NCBI RefSeq assembly: GCF_000003815.2 | Contig: NW_023365750.1 | Coordinates: 159,311 to 223,310 of the forward strand | DNA: 64,000 nt | Direction: 5' to 3' | DNA from: Branchiostoma floridae | Lineage: Eukaryota > Chordata > Leptocardii > Amphioxiformes > Branchiostomatidae | In this document: positions 52,988 through 64,000 of the stretch, piece after piece | Layout: each line of letters opens with the position of its first letter | Position numbering within the stretch: position 1 is the stretch's first letter | Position numbers and translations under genes: made by a program | Notes under the pieces: generated by a model | Told to the model about the DNA's origin: nothing | The model's input: the letters and a program-made list of their open reading frames with translations, nothing else | Databases searched by the model: none

Positions 52988-55900
52988 GTAAGTACAAATG
53001 TGTTTACTAACTTTTAGTCGACTGTACTAAACACAACCGTGTCCACCTTTAATTGTATATAACTTTATGAATACGGCTTTGGTTGTGTAAACCCTATCGC
53101 TTTTGAGAACAGCTGTTACATTCTTTATCTAAACTCTAATGCGTAATAGACAGTCTTATTAAGAACAGTCGGTCGCTGTGTATTCCGCAACCATAGTGTC
53201 TGCAAACACTGGCACTATCTGTTCCATTTTTATATGTTTACAAGCCCTCTCAACTTCCCTTCTGACAAAGGTTTTCCACGTGTTTTCCTGCGGCATTCAT
53301 AAATGTTTCGTGCATTGCTTGTAAATATTTTCTTTTTATAAACCCCTCATCTTTGTTGATGTCAAATAGCCAGTTCCTTGACCTGTAACTCCCAATTGCC
53401 TACAAAGGCGTTACTTAAAACACCCTTATAGGATCTTAAATCGAACTTCAAGACAATCAAGACATCTTGCTTCACTAATCATCTGACTGTTAATCATCCA
53501 ATTATGCACCTATCCGTTCCCAATACATGCGTTTTACGGATTACAGCTAACGCAGTGTCGTATTCTGTACGTACGTTACAATATAGGAGCAAATGATATA
53601 TCTCAGATAGCACTGTCACCATCTGGACCATAATGAAGATTAATTAGTTAAATGCATTCTCTTTGTTGCAGCTTTCTGGAATTCACAGATTCCACCTCCA
53701 TTACGTAAGTGCCTCAATACTTCATATCTGGTGGTATACTGTGGCGCTTTATATGCATTCACGTATTATTCCCTTCGTGAAACGAAGGGTTTGTATTCAC
53801 TGCTGTTTTGATGTCAGGGGGTCGTTTGTCAAAGGAATGGCAGGGATTGCGTTACGACAGGGCGCTCTAGTGGCGTGCTATGTTACTGCAGCGGAACTTC
53901 CGGTTTTGCTATTTTTTGTTTGGGACTTGTTTGGGTGATGTTTTTTAAGTGGTAGGTAGCTGTGTAAAAGCATAGTAAGGTGTGTAAGTTTGGGCCATCT
54001 AGGGGTTTCGCAGGGGCGGTGAAAGTAATTACTGTTTTAGGTTTTGAACAGGAATAATACAAGAAGGGGTTGACTGATGTTAATGACTGTAGGTATGCAG
54101 ATAGCTTACGTAATGGTGTACATAACTGTATGCTTGTTATGCAAATTAGGTGGTAATTTGCATAATACAATAGATATGTGTAGAAACCTTCGACACTCTG
54201 TGTCTGTGAACAAAGAATATGTTTAACGCCAGGACTGATATTTGGTATGTGGGTAGCTCTTGAGAAGGAGAAGAAACGTACGTGGCGTTTTTTTGTCTAG
54301 TGGCTTCTGACGGTTTTGCAGGGGATGTTTGTACTTGAGAAATAGTGTGTAGTGTGCTAAGTGTGGCTATTGCGCAATAGTGCTTTATATTTAGGAGTTA
54401 CGTCATTAAGCGTAGGCTGCAGTTGTGCATGGACCCCGTCCCCACAGGATGACCCTAAAGGTCATAGTTGCGCAATAGAGGACAGAACGACTTATATATA
54501 TCAGACGATTACAAGACAATGGTACTATAGGGACAGTACATTATACATGATGGGGTGTAAATGTTTCCTATAAGATTTGATAATCTGTAGATTAAGGGCA
54601 ATGAATAAGGGCAATGATGATATTGTTTACAGGGGCCTATATTATACGTTTTAAAAGGGTTGTACATGTAACAGTTACTACAGGTACAATACATTGTTGA
54701 ACAAAGCAGGGTTTGTTTTTCACAGTAACTTGTAGTCATTGATGAGATTGTCTATAGGGATTGTACATTAGACAAATAGGATACACCATGTAGTGGACTG
54801 CATTGTGAAACAAAGAATGTTACATCATCATTGTTGCAAGCAACAAGTCGGCAATAATGATCTGTATTGCAGGAGTCGTATATTATACGTAAAGGGGGCT
54901 GTAAAAAAAACTATAATTCATAATATTACTTTGTGGAAACGTCCATGCAATGTATCAAGTCGTTAATATTGACATGTTTTATCTCGATATAGTCCATTAT
55001 ACACATTGGAAGTATACAACGTACTACAGTGCGGAGCTAGATAGCAATTTGCATATTTATTATCTATAAATATCTATAAATATGTCTTTTTTTCAGTTAC
55101 AAATGTAATACGTTTGACTGTCCTGTTATGAAATCCTGCGGATTAATTAATTGTGCAAAATAGCCCCTGGTTAGCATTAATAGAACTTGATCATAGAAGG
55201 CATTCCCAAGTTATCTAGAGATCAGAAATCATGACGTTCGGTCAACCCTTCCCGTGTTATTACCCTCCAAAGGGATGATACAATTCAGCACGCGCGGAAA
55301 ACTTGCTGTAAATTCCGGGAATTTTTACCAATCGGACAAACTAAAACACTTCTCAGTTAGGCTAACATTTCTCTCTTTGTTAGTTACATGTGTCTTATCT
55401 TTGAGTATCTGCTATTATGAAATGAAGTATAATTATAAACTGTCCTCATTATCTATGCAAATTAGCCATGTCTTCAAATACCAGAGTTACCAACCTATGA
55501 TTGATGTGTTCAAAAATTCATACTTCCCAAAAATTCGTACTTTCCCAGAACCATCGTAGAGTTGAATTTTTTATCACCAAGTACAGTAGGGGCATCTTCT
55601 CTGGGTAGTTTTAAAGAACGCTTGCAGATAGATGTGCAAAAGTTAGGTGTGACGGGTCCTTCGGTGTAACATAACCAGCTGTTGCCGCGCCGCGTGCCTG
55701 CGAAGCTGGTGTGTTACGCCGAACGGCGGTTATACCGGCTATATAGATACAGATAAAGATAACCCCTGATTTGTATGATGAAATTTGATTATATAAGGCA
55801 TCTCCAAAGCTATCTCGCTCGCTCACACCCCATGAGAAAAACTATCTGCATTCCAAATACTATGACAATCTGTCAACCCAAATTATTCCACTCCAAAGGG

Positions 55901-58900
55901 ATGATGCAACTACATAGGCGCGGAAAAAATTCCTGTAGAATTTCGGACAATTTTGCTAATCGGACGTATCATATACTGTTAGGCTAGCCCCTGAGATGTC
56001 TACAAAAACACCCTCAAACCACCACACCCTCACCCATTTCACGGAGGTTGAGTTCTACGAACGCTTGTTAGATAGCTTTGATAAAATTGGTGATCGTAAA
56101 ATAATTTTCTTTGTACGCCATGTACCTCCTTCATACACTTAAATCGGAGGTAGTGTAGATATTTGATACCATCGTTATTCACCATTACATTAATCTAAAG
56201 CGGTTGAAAAAGCCCTTTGATTTAAAAAAAATCTTTAGTTTTATCAGTATCATTTGCAACTTGAATGTATACAAGTGATTTTATATCAACTTTTTACATT
56301 CACTGAATCTAAATTTGACGCAAGATATTCTTGAGACTTAAATAAATTCAAAGTTACAATTCAATGTTTCTCGCAACCTAAGGCGTAAGACATCAGCTAA
56401 ATACAAAGACACAATGTCCTCGAAAGTCTTTTAGAATATTTAGTTAATCGAGATTTTACCCATATAGAGTTTCTTTAGTAAGCTAAAATTACATATGATG
56501 TATAATGAAATTTCATCATGATAATCTTACGGGTTATTCTTCATTTCTAATTTTTTTTAAATTTCCTCATTTACATCTGCAGCTGCTATGATGGGATATG
56601 TTGTGATATTTAGTGAGTTAGTTGAACGCAAAGCCAAATCCGTTATGACTCATTTCCATCAATCAAGCCAAGGCTAAATACCAATGCCAATGGTCATCTT
56701 GAAATCAAACTTACGAGAATCTTACAACAACAAGTTGATATACTTCGGTCTCATAAAGACCATTCCACACAAATAAGTGTGTTTGCAGCAAAACCACTTG
56801 CATTTAGTTTGTTTTCTGACTCCCCTATAGGCCTAGCATGTATGACTTTAATCAATCTAGTTATCAGTGGTCGTCTCATAACGCTTCTTGATTTCCATAT
56901 CCTGATGTCGGTGATGAATGTGTGTTTTTGTGGCAAAAGAAATGCGCTTATCATTTTAAGGCATGAACGCCTTTAAACATTTTTTCTTTAGCCGTTACCT
57001 GTCCTTATCCAGTAGACCTGGTCTTCCTCATGGACAGCTCGGAGAGTTTCAGGACATACGGTTTCGAGGAGGAAAAGACCTTTGTCCAGACAGTAGTCAA
57101 CTACTTCACACTCGGAGAAAACGACACAAGAGTCGGTGTTGTCACGTTTAGCGATCGTGATAGGCAGAACACACGCGTGACGCTGAATGAACATTACACC
57201 AGAGTTGAGCTTTTAACTGAGATTCGCGACATTCCTTACGACAGAGGTCATACTTACACTGGACTCGGTCTCGATCACGTGCGTAATAACTCCTTTCTGG
57301 AAGTAAACGGCCGGCGGAATAATACTCTCGATTTCTTGATCGTAATTACCGACGATGAGTCCGAGGATGACATCGTCCGACCGGCACAGCTGATACGTCA
57401 GATGGGCATCACCGTGTTTGTTGTGGGAGTTGGCCAGGAAAGTGACATTTCACAACCTACTCTAGAGACTATTGCTGGTGACCCAAGCAGGGTGTTCAGG
57501 CTGACGGACCATGACCAGCTTGTTGATGCAATCCATCCCAGGTCTATAAGGGAGAACATTTGCAACGGCGAGTACTACGCCCGGCCTTGTTCCTTTATAT
57601 GCCCTGCTCACAAAGCTGTCGTTTTAAAAGTTTAGACATACATCACCGTTGTTTCTACTAGCATACAAAAATATTGTTCCCTTTTTCTCTAATACTTTCT
57701 TTAATTAACATGTTGCACGTTTGCAATTAGATAGAATATAAAAGCATATATTTACCAAAAAAAGTACATTCATCTCTTTACATTTTATAAGGTGAATGGG
57801 GCGACGTACATTTTATAAGGTGAATAGGGCGACGTACATTTTATAAGGTGAATAGGGCGACGTAACAATAGAAAGACGGTTCATTGGTTTGCTTCAAAGA
57901 TGTTCAAAATCGGTATAAAAGAACAAAATAGTAGTAACATCCCACAAAATCCTAAATCAATACTAATGACAATCGACCTTGCTTTACAGCTAGTAACCTG
58001 TGCGATCCACCCCCATGTCACAACGACGCCACCTGCCGAGTATTGGGGAGAACCTACACGTGCACGTGTAACGTTGGGTTCGTCGGGAACGGTTTCACCT
58101 GCACAGGTTCGTCATAAATCAATAATCCATTAAAACCTTATCATGCTGTCTTTTAGATGACGTTGCTACACAACATCAAATAAGGCGTGCCAAACACTCA
58201 GAATATGTTTCAATGTTTTACTTTTTTTGAATACCTAAGAATCCATGTGCATTCGTTATTTTCAGTTGTACAGTGTGCTGTTCTGACTGCACCAGCGAAC
58301 GGTGCGCTGTCTACAAACAGACGTCAGTACCAGGATCAGGTCACCTTCACCTGTAACACCGGGTACAACTTGGTCGGCCAAACCAGACTTACATGTCTTG
58401 CGAATGGTACCTGGAGTGCATTTCCGCCTACATGCAACCGTTAGTAATCATGTTGTTTATTTGTACACCTCCCCACTAAACAAATTGTGTTCAAGCTGTA
58501 CATTTTCTACTCTATAAAAGGCACACACTGTGTCTTTAATGTCAAGGCTAATAGAGTGCCCTTCTTATTGTATTTTCAATTACAGCCATTCAATGTCCGG
58601 CTCCGACTGCACCAACTAACGGAGCGATAAGTCCTACCGGACGGCAAAACTACCCGGTAACAGTCAGCTACACCTGCAACAACGGATACGTACGGAACGG
58701 TGCTACTGGTGCCACGTGCCAAGCTGACGGAACATGGAGCAACCCTGTTCATACATGCACACGTAAGATGACTTTCAAGTTTATATGTGCTAGTGATATT
58801 CACGGAATTGTAGTATAATGAAAGCACCTTTCTGGATTCAAATCATTACAGAGGATCAAAGATTCAAAACCGTTGCTTTTTGCATTTCAACACACAGAAA

Positions 58901-61900
58901 TATATACATTATTGACCGCCAAATAAGATTTTATTGACCATTTCAGCCATACAATGTCCGGTGCTGTCGGCCCCAGCTAACGGAGCACGGTCACCCACTA
59001 CCGGTTCAAACTTCTACATAAACACGATATCGTTCACCTGCAACTCTGGATATCAACTAACCGGAACCTCTCCTCTAACGTGCCAAGCAGACGGAACATG
59101 GAACAATCCTGTTCCAACATGCACACGTAAGTTGAATTTGACACACATATATACTCATTTCTAGCAAAACGTAGTTATGTCTACTAGATACCTGCATGAT
59201 GGTAGTTAGAGCAAATCAAAAGTGGGCGACCGAAGCGAACTCCTACCAAGACACGGTTACGTTCACCTGTAGTTTGGGGGTACCAACTGAACGGAGTCTT
59301 ACCTGTAATGTGCCAATCTGATGAAACAACCAGCATGTGTTATACGATTTGCATGTTAATAATTGAATGAATGAATGAAGACCTTTATTGTACATTCATA
59401 CCCACTGGGTTTAGTACAGGTCACAACAAATGATACAACATGATATAATGATACAATGAATCTACACTACTCAAGGATCGTATTCTACTGCGTACATTCG
59501 GCTTCTTCTCGTTTCTTTGTGATATTGAAAATGTAAGAACAGATATGCTTTATAAGTAAAGGCTTGTCTAGATTCATAAGGAATATAAATTTGTCTATAT
59601 TACTTAGTTGTATGAAGTGGGGAACACGGATTCTATTAGTCTGTAGAGTTCAGCTCTCTCTTTCTTGTACAAACTACATTCTACTACAAAATGATGTTCG
59701 TATACTGTCTAGCAAAGCCCATCTAATCGTTGTATACATATACAGTATTCAGAAGATGATATTTAGACACAATCTGTTCGTCAACGTCAACAGGCGTCGA
59801 TCTCCGCATATTCATGTTAAAATCGATAAATAGTAATAAAGGTTTTGATCATTTCAGGTATACAATGTCCGGCGTTGATGGCCCCAACTAATGGAATTCG
59901 GACACCCGCGACCGGATCTAACTTCTACCAGGACACGATCACCTTCACCTGTAACACGGGATACGTACGGGTTGGAGATTTCAATACCAGGTGCCAAGCT
60001 AACGGGCAGTGGTCCAATCCCGTCCCAACATGCACACGTAAGATGTTTTTAACCCTCATCCGACCGTTACATTTTTACGACGAATCTGACCGTATGGGGT
60101 CATTTTTGACCCCATTTTGTTTTACTCATAGACATATTTCTGCTGGCTTATTTTGTCATTTCTATGTATTTACTGTTTCAGTAAACTATGAAAAATATTT
60201 TGACAAGTTTTGGTGTCAGTAGTTATTACTCATTATCATAATTTATGCAGAAAATGAGGAAAACCCACATTTGCTCTGAAAATCTACCATACTAAACTTA
60301 CTTAAACAATGTTTTGTTTTATCAATTTCTAAACAATAATTGTGGTGATGCAATAATACTGATAGCATAATAATGTTATTTAACAAGAAAAAATACAATA
60401 TTTGTGAAAAGTAACGAATTTATTACTTAATTATGCATCATATTCCGCCATCTAAACACATACATACAATAACTCTTGTCTATTATCCCGCAAAGATCTT
60501 TCTTGTAGATTCCTTCTGCACATTCTGTCCATATATTGTTTTTTAATTAATTAGAAACATTTTCACTTTCATTAGCATAGGTAATTAGTGCGTATTATCA
60601 TAATTTATGCAGAATGTCGAAAAACTGTGTTTTACACTAAAATACTAAATTTCTTTCAAAATATTCGGTGTTTACTCATCTAAGCAACTATAACCTGTTG
60701 CTGCAATAGCAATAATGAGGAATGCCTTTTATTTTATTGAAATATCTTGATATTTATGTAATTAATGATTTATAATTGGCTGGGGTCATTTTTGACCCCA
60801 CCGAACAAGACACAAACTTTCAAGTATAGCTTATACAATAATGGGCAAAACTCGGCGAAAAAGTGGTAGATGTTGTAAGACATGTATACAAACAAATTCA
60901 TGGAAGGAATTTTTTCTCTGATGAAAAATGTTGCTGTGGCAGATTAAAATATACGCCTGGGGTCAAAAATGACCCCATACGGTCGGATGAGGGTAATTAA
61001 CACTGACAAATATGCGATGAATTTCTAGCAAAATGTACCTTTTTAACAACTACACTATTAATAGTAATGAGAGCAGAAGGACTCGAATGTCCCCTTACAT
61101 GAATGTATTATATATATATATACGATGGCATGCAAACAGACGTCTACAAACATTGCACGGCTGGTGTGCGGGAGTTTGATAAGACTTAGGGTGGGTTAAA
61201 AAGAGGAAATTGTATATAAAGCACAATTTTAACGAAACATGGACGACGGTATTGGCGGTAGTGATAAATGATTAAAAATGTTTGAAAAAAAGAAAGTGCA
61301 TCAGCACCAGATATAATAAGCCGACATGTGTGGGTCGAGTTACTATGCCGTAAATTCTTTGTCATTAACAACAAAAAAATGTCAAAATGTTTGATAATGA
61401 TTCTCTTCCTATTTCACGCAAAAAAAGAAGTGGGTGTCTGACTTCCAGCAGCGCAAGTTGACCCGCACACCTTAGGTCGCAGCTCAATTGTCCACGTTTT
61501 TGTCCCTTCTACCTAACCTCGAACCAGATCCACGGTGCGTAATGTATAGTATCAAACGCCCCGTAAACACTCCGGTGCCCGTTTGACTCCCTTAGCCGGC
61601 TATACTCCCTGGCCAGCTTTGAAACTATCTTATGGCACCGTAGGATCTGCTTGGAGATTACCTTCTACCTTACCTAACGATACTGGGTGTCGCCTGCAAA
61701 GTAATGATCACACTAATTTTGGTACATATTCATATACGACTTTATACTTGACATCTATGCTTAGAAATCTGAGTTGTGCTTATTATTTCTGGGTGAGGCC
61801 GTGGACTTATTGATCGCCCCTCGTTTATTTGCACCCACGCCATTGAACTTCACTTTGTGCACAGAGCGTGCTAGTAAATATACCAGATAACTACCTTAAC

Positions 61901-64000
61901 ATTGTACGAGACGGAAATTAGCAATGGGGAGAGCATATTAAACACTTGTTACTACATGTATCTCATGAGTTGGCAAAAGACATTGCTCTGTATACCTTTT
62001 CCTCAAAAGGTTTTTGAACAAGTCTGTTAAAACTTTTCAGCCAGGCAATGTCCAGGGTTGACCACTCCAGCAAACGGAGCACTGAGTTCTGCCGGGCCAT
62101 ACTTCTACCCGAACCAGGTTACAGTGACCTGTAACTCGGGATACCAAAGAAACGGAGTCTCTCCTGTGACGTGCCAAGCTGACGGAACATGGAGCAACCC
62201 TGTCACAACATGCACACGTAAGAGGAGTTTGAACATATTATTACCAGTAATTTCTAGCAAAAATGTAGTTTTCAGAGGCAAAAATTCTAATAGCGAGAAA
62301 ATATTAAGAAAGGTAGCCACTCTCAGTATCGAAATGCTGGAAAAATGACGACTATAATCCAATTGTGCATTGCACAAACATACACTAGATGTTGGTGAGA
62401 GAACTGCTATAAACAATTCAATAAATATGTCGCTCTATGTGCATGTCTTAAAGGTCCTTGATAAACCATTACAGCCGTACAATGTCCGGCGTTGATTGCC
62501 CCAACTTACGGAGCGCTGAATCCCCCGGCTGGATCATACGTCTACCAAAACCAGGTCACAGTCACCTGTAACTCGGGATACCAGCTGAACGGAGTCTCTC
62601 CTCTAACGTGCCAAGCTGACGGAACTTGGAGCAACAATGTTCCAACATGCGAACGTAAGATGACTTCCAAGTTGATATGAACCAGAATGCCTATTAAATT
62701 CCACATTAAGCAGACAACAGAGGGAATATAACAAGCAAATTGCCTGGTATAAATAATGTATTATAACATATTAGACTTAAATTACATGATATGCATTGTT
62801 TTGTGCATTCACAAAAGAGCCCCGTAAGAAAAAGTCATTGGTCGTTTCAGCCAGACAATGTCCGGTGTTGAATGCTCCAACCAATGGAGCACGGACGCCC
62901 CCTACCGGATCGAACCAATACCAGAACCAGGTCACGTTCACCTGTAACGCGGGATACGACCTAGACGGAGTCTCTCCTGTGATGTGCCAAGCTGACGGAA
63001 CATGGAGCAACCCTGTTCCAATATGTAGACGTAAGTTGAATATTTTCAATGTAGTATAATTTATACACCTAAACATAATTAAATAAAGTTTCTGACCAAT
63101 AGAGCGTCGAGTTTCAAAATTTACTATTTTTAGTAAATTTTGAAACTGGACGCTCAAGGTGCCGCGCAAATCTTTCGAAATATTGCTGTTCTAAACAGCA
63201 TAATTATGTAGATCCTTGAAAGGTTCCTAAACAATACAACTTATCGATTTCAGCGAGGTGTCCGATGTTGACGGCCCCAGCTAACGGTGTGCGGACGCCC
63301 CCTACCGGATCGAACTCCTACCAGGACGTGATAAGGTCCACATGTAACTCTGGATACGTACGGAACGGCGCTTTTGATACGACATGCCAAGCCGACGGAA
63401 CATGGAGCAACCCTGTTCCAACGTGCGAACGTAAGATTAGTTTGGTAATGACAGTTACTGGTAATTACTAGTATGCTGTTGATGATGAACTTATTATCAC
63501 AAGCTTGGTACAAAACTAAATCTTTAGCAAAGGTTTTTTTTTTTGTTTCTAGCGTGAGTTTTTCAAACGTTACATGAAATTTTGATTTGAGCCCTAACAT
63601 GGTTTGAGCCCTAACATGGTTAAGGTTTCTATAAAAGACTGTTAAAATCTTTTTTTTATTTTTCAGGAAGACAATGTCCGGATTTGACGGCCCCAACTAA
63701 CGGAGCGCTGAGTCCTCCAGCACCGCACAACTACCCTGCCACGGTTACGTTCACCTGTAACACGGGATACGTACGGAACGGCGCTGAAACTACGACGTGC
63801 CAAGCTGACGGATCATGGAGCAACCCTACCCCAACATGCATACGTAAGACGACTAGTAAATTGATACATGTATCTGCAAACAAATCCCATTCATTTGTTA
63901 TATGTAGGAAATCTCTATAACGGTATAAAAAAGAAATAGCATGACCTGTATATGTTCTGTACAGAAAAAATATCTTGAACTTCGTAATAAAAGGTCATTA
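52933..64000 (+). CDS. Copy D: vWA-EGF-CCP(9+) receptor gene, 5' part (spliced)
   Basis: Signal exon (52933-52987), linker (53672-53704), vWA (56992-57567), EGF (57990-58106) and nine CCP exons (58266-63843); it continues beyond the window. It is the closest relative of copy B: CCP exons 2-9 align one to one with B CCP 1-8, introns included. The vWA exon has a GC donor; if not recognised, the frame stops at 57633-57635, giving a secreted vWA-only product. Intron 2 is enlarged by retrotransposon-derived sequence, and the CCP introns have gained a LINE fragment and a TTAA element that B lacks. Confidence 0.78.
53672..53704 (+). CDS. Copy D, linker exon
   Basis: 33 nt, [11 protein letters not shown]; the cysteine of B and C is replaced by tryptophan. 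Acceptor TTGCAG, donor GTAAGT, phase 1-1. Confidence 0.7.
53705..56991 (+). other. Enlarged intron 2, copy D
   Basis: About 53730-56095 is absent from copies B and C. It contains a LINE end (55538-55760) and two diverged direct copies of a roughly 190-bp tract (55180-55370, 55780-55985). The rest matches B and C. Confidence 0.6.
55538..55760 (+). mobile_element. LINE ORF2 C-terminus and 3' end
   Basis: A frame to TAA at 55667-55669 reads [20 protein letters not shown], then LGSFKERLQ, the common LINE C-terminal pattern. It is followed by a GC-rich 3' region and a GATA-like tail. Confidence 0.65.
56992..57567 (+). CDS. Copy D, von Willebrand A domain exon, GC donor
   Basis: 192 codons with complete MIDAS residues: DSSES, the threonine of GHTYTGLG, and ITDD. 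The donor reads AACG|GCGAGT where B and C have AACG|GTGAGT. Read-through adds [18 protein letters not shown] and a few residues before a stop at 57633-57635. Confidence 0.92.
57779..57862. repeat. 28-bp tandem repeat, three units
   Basis: TACATTTTATAAGGTGAATR with GGGCGACG, three times; the first unit differs at one base. Confidence 0.9.
57990..58106 (+). CDS. Copy D, EGF exon after vWA
   Basis: 39 residues, [20 protein letters not shown] and [11 protein letters not shown], six cysteines. Donor GTTCGT, phase 1-1. Confidence 0.85.
58266..58439 (+). CDS. Copy D, CCP exon 1
   Basis: [17 protein letters not shown] type with CNTGYNLVG core and an unusual WSAFPPTCN end. Donor GTTAGT, phase 1-1. 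No counterpart visible in B, possibly because of its gap. Confidence 0.87.
58586..58762 (+). CDS. Copy D, CCP exon 2
   Basis: [18 protein letters not shown] type, phase 1-1; partner of B CCP 1. Confidence 0.88.
58947..59126 (+). CDS. Copy D, CCP exon 3
   Basis: [19 protein letters not shown] type, phase 1-1; partner of B CCP 2. Confidence 0.88.
59230..59345 (+). pseudogene. Relic CCP exon, copy D
   Basis: Same decayed exon as 12548-12660 of copy B. Confidence 0.7.
59358..59700 (-). mobile_element. LINE 3' fragment, minus strand
   Basis: Begins with (GAAT)n and, on the minus strand, encodes a [19 protein letters not shown]-like LINE C-terminus. Its 3' tail matches that at 17140-17200. Absent from the same intron of copy B. 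Confidence 0.65.
59858..60037 (+). CDS. Copy D, CCP exon 4
   Basis: [20 protein letters not shown] type, phase 1-1; partner of B CCP 3. Confidence 0.88.
60049..61000. mobile_element. TTAA-type piggyBac-like MITE, copy 2
   Basis: Ends CCCTCATCCGACCG / CGGTCGGATGAGGG, with TTAA on the left and TAATTAA on the right, and subterminal palindromes GGGGTCATTTTTGACCCC. Shares internal CATTATCATAATTTATGC tracts with 39269-40238. Begins 11 bp inside the intron. Confidence 0.7.
61001..62040 (+). other. Intron, copy D
   Basis: Mostly collinear with 13021-13820 of B with extra tracts; no gene. Confidence 0.5.
62041..62217 (+). CDS. Copy D, CCP exon 5
   Basis: [20 protein letters not shown] type, phase 1-1; partner of B CCP 4. 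Confidence 0.88.
62475..62654 (+). CDS. Copy D, CCP exon 6
   Basis: [19 protein letters not shown] type, phase 1-1; partner of B CCP 5. Confidence 0.88.
62851..63030 (+). CDS. Copy D, CCP exon 7
   Basis: [20 protein letters not shown] type, phase 1-1; partner of B CCP 6. Confidence 0.88.
63102..63155. repeat. Near-perfect 54-bp palindrome in intron
   Basis: GAGCGTCGAGTTTCAAAATT pairs with AATTTTGAAACTGGACGCTC, extending into TTACTA/TAGTAA around a TTTT loop. Copy B keeps only the left arm. Confidence 0.85.
63254..63430 (+). CDS. Copy D, CCP exon 8
   Basis: [19 protein letters not shown] type with IRSTC in place of IRFTC, phase 1-1; partner of B CCP 7. Confidence 0.88.
63667..63843 (+). CDS. 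Copy D, CCP exon 9
   Basis: [19 protein letters not shown] type, phase 1-1; partner of B CCP 8. The window ends in the next intron. Confidence 0.88.

Overview
The window is eukaryotic nuclear DNA: AT-rich, with short exons bounded by GT..AG introns of 0.2-3 kb, microsatellites, non-LTR retrotransposon ends and several small DNA-transposon families. The protein modules (vWA, EGF, long runs of CCP/sushi domains, and a REJ-GPS-polycystin membrane module on a shuffled receptor) suggest an invertebrate deuterostome, most likely a lancelet (Branchiostoma). That assignment is an inference; nothing in the sequence names a species.

Four tandem copies of one receptor-gene family lie on the + strand. 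Copy A (about 1-5250) is only a 3' part: five CCP exons, a membrane exon almost certainly hidden in an N gap, and a cytoplasmic-tail exon that carries a nonsense codon and a 1.5-kb foldback element. Copy B (9036-21771) is the reference copy: signal-peptide exon, short linker exon, one-exon vWA domain with a full metal site, 18 visible CCP exons, EGF exon, transmembrane exon and tyrosine-rich tail exon. Copy C (26959-49933) has signal, linker, vWA, EGF and only four CCP exons. It then runs into EGF/REJ, GAIN/GPS and five transmembrane segments of polycystin-1 type (36418-48152), and finally the same family tail exon. Copy D (52933 to the right edge) has signal, linker, vWA, EGF and nine CCP exons and leaves the window.

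Nearly every exon from the linker through the membrane exon starts and ends in phase 1. Exons can therefore be gained, lost or skipped without breaking the frame, and several CCP exons survive only as relics. Upstream flanks of B, C and D are homologous, with a TATA-like box 189-195 bp before the ATG, so the duplicated unit includes its promoter. The CCP arrays of B and D are near-collinear, including introns, about 46.7-48.3 kb apart; the offset grows through indels such as a LINE and a TTAA element present only in D.

The most striking result is copy C. It appears to be a vWA-EGF-CCP receptor into which a polycystin-type REJ/GPS/5-TM module, lacking PLAT and the last six polycystin helices, has been placed between the CCP array and the cytoplasmic tail. 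The old membrane exon is a frameshifted remnant, but skipping it joins the fifth helix (phase 0) in frame to a tail exon that itself now starts in phase 0. Exon coordinates were read by eye from splice consensus, reading phase and alignment between copies; no transcript evidence was available.
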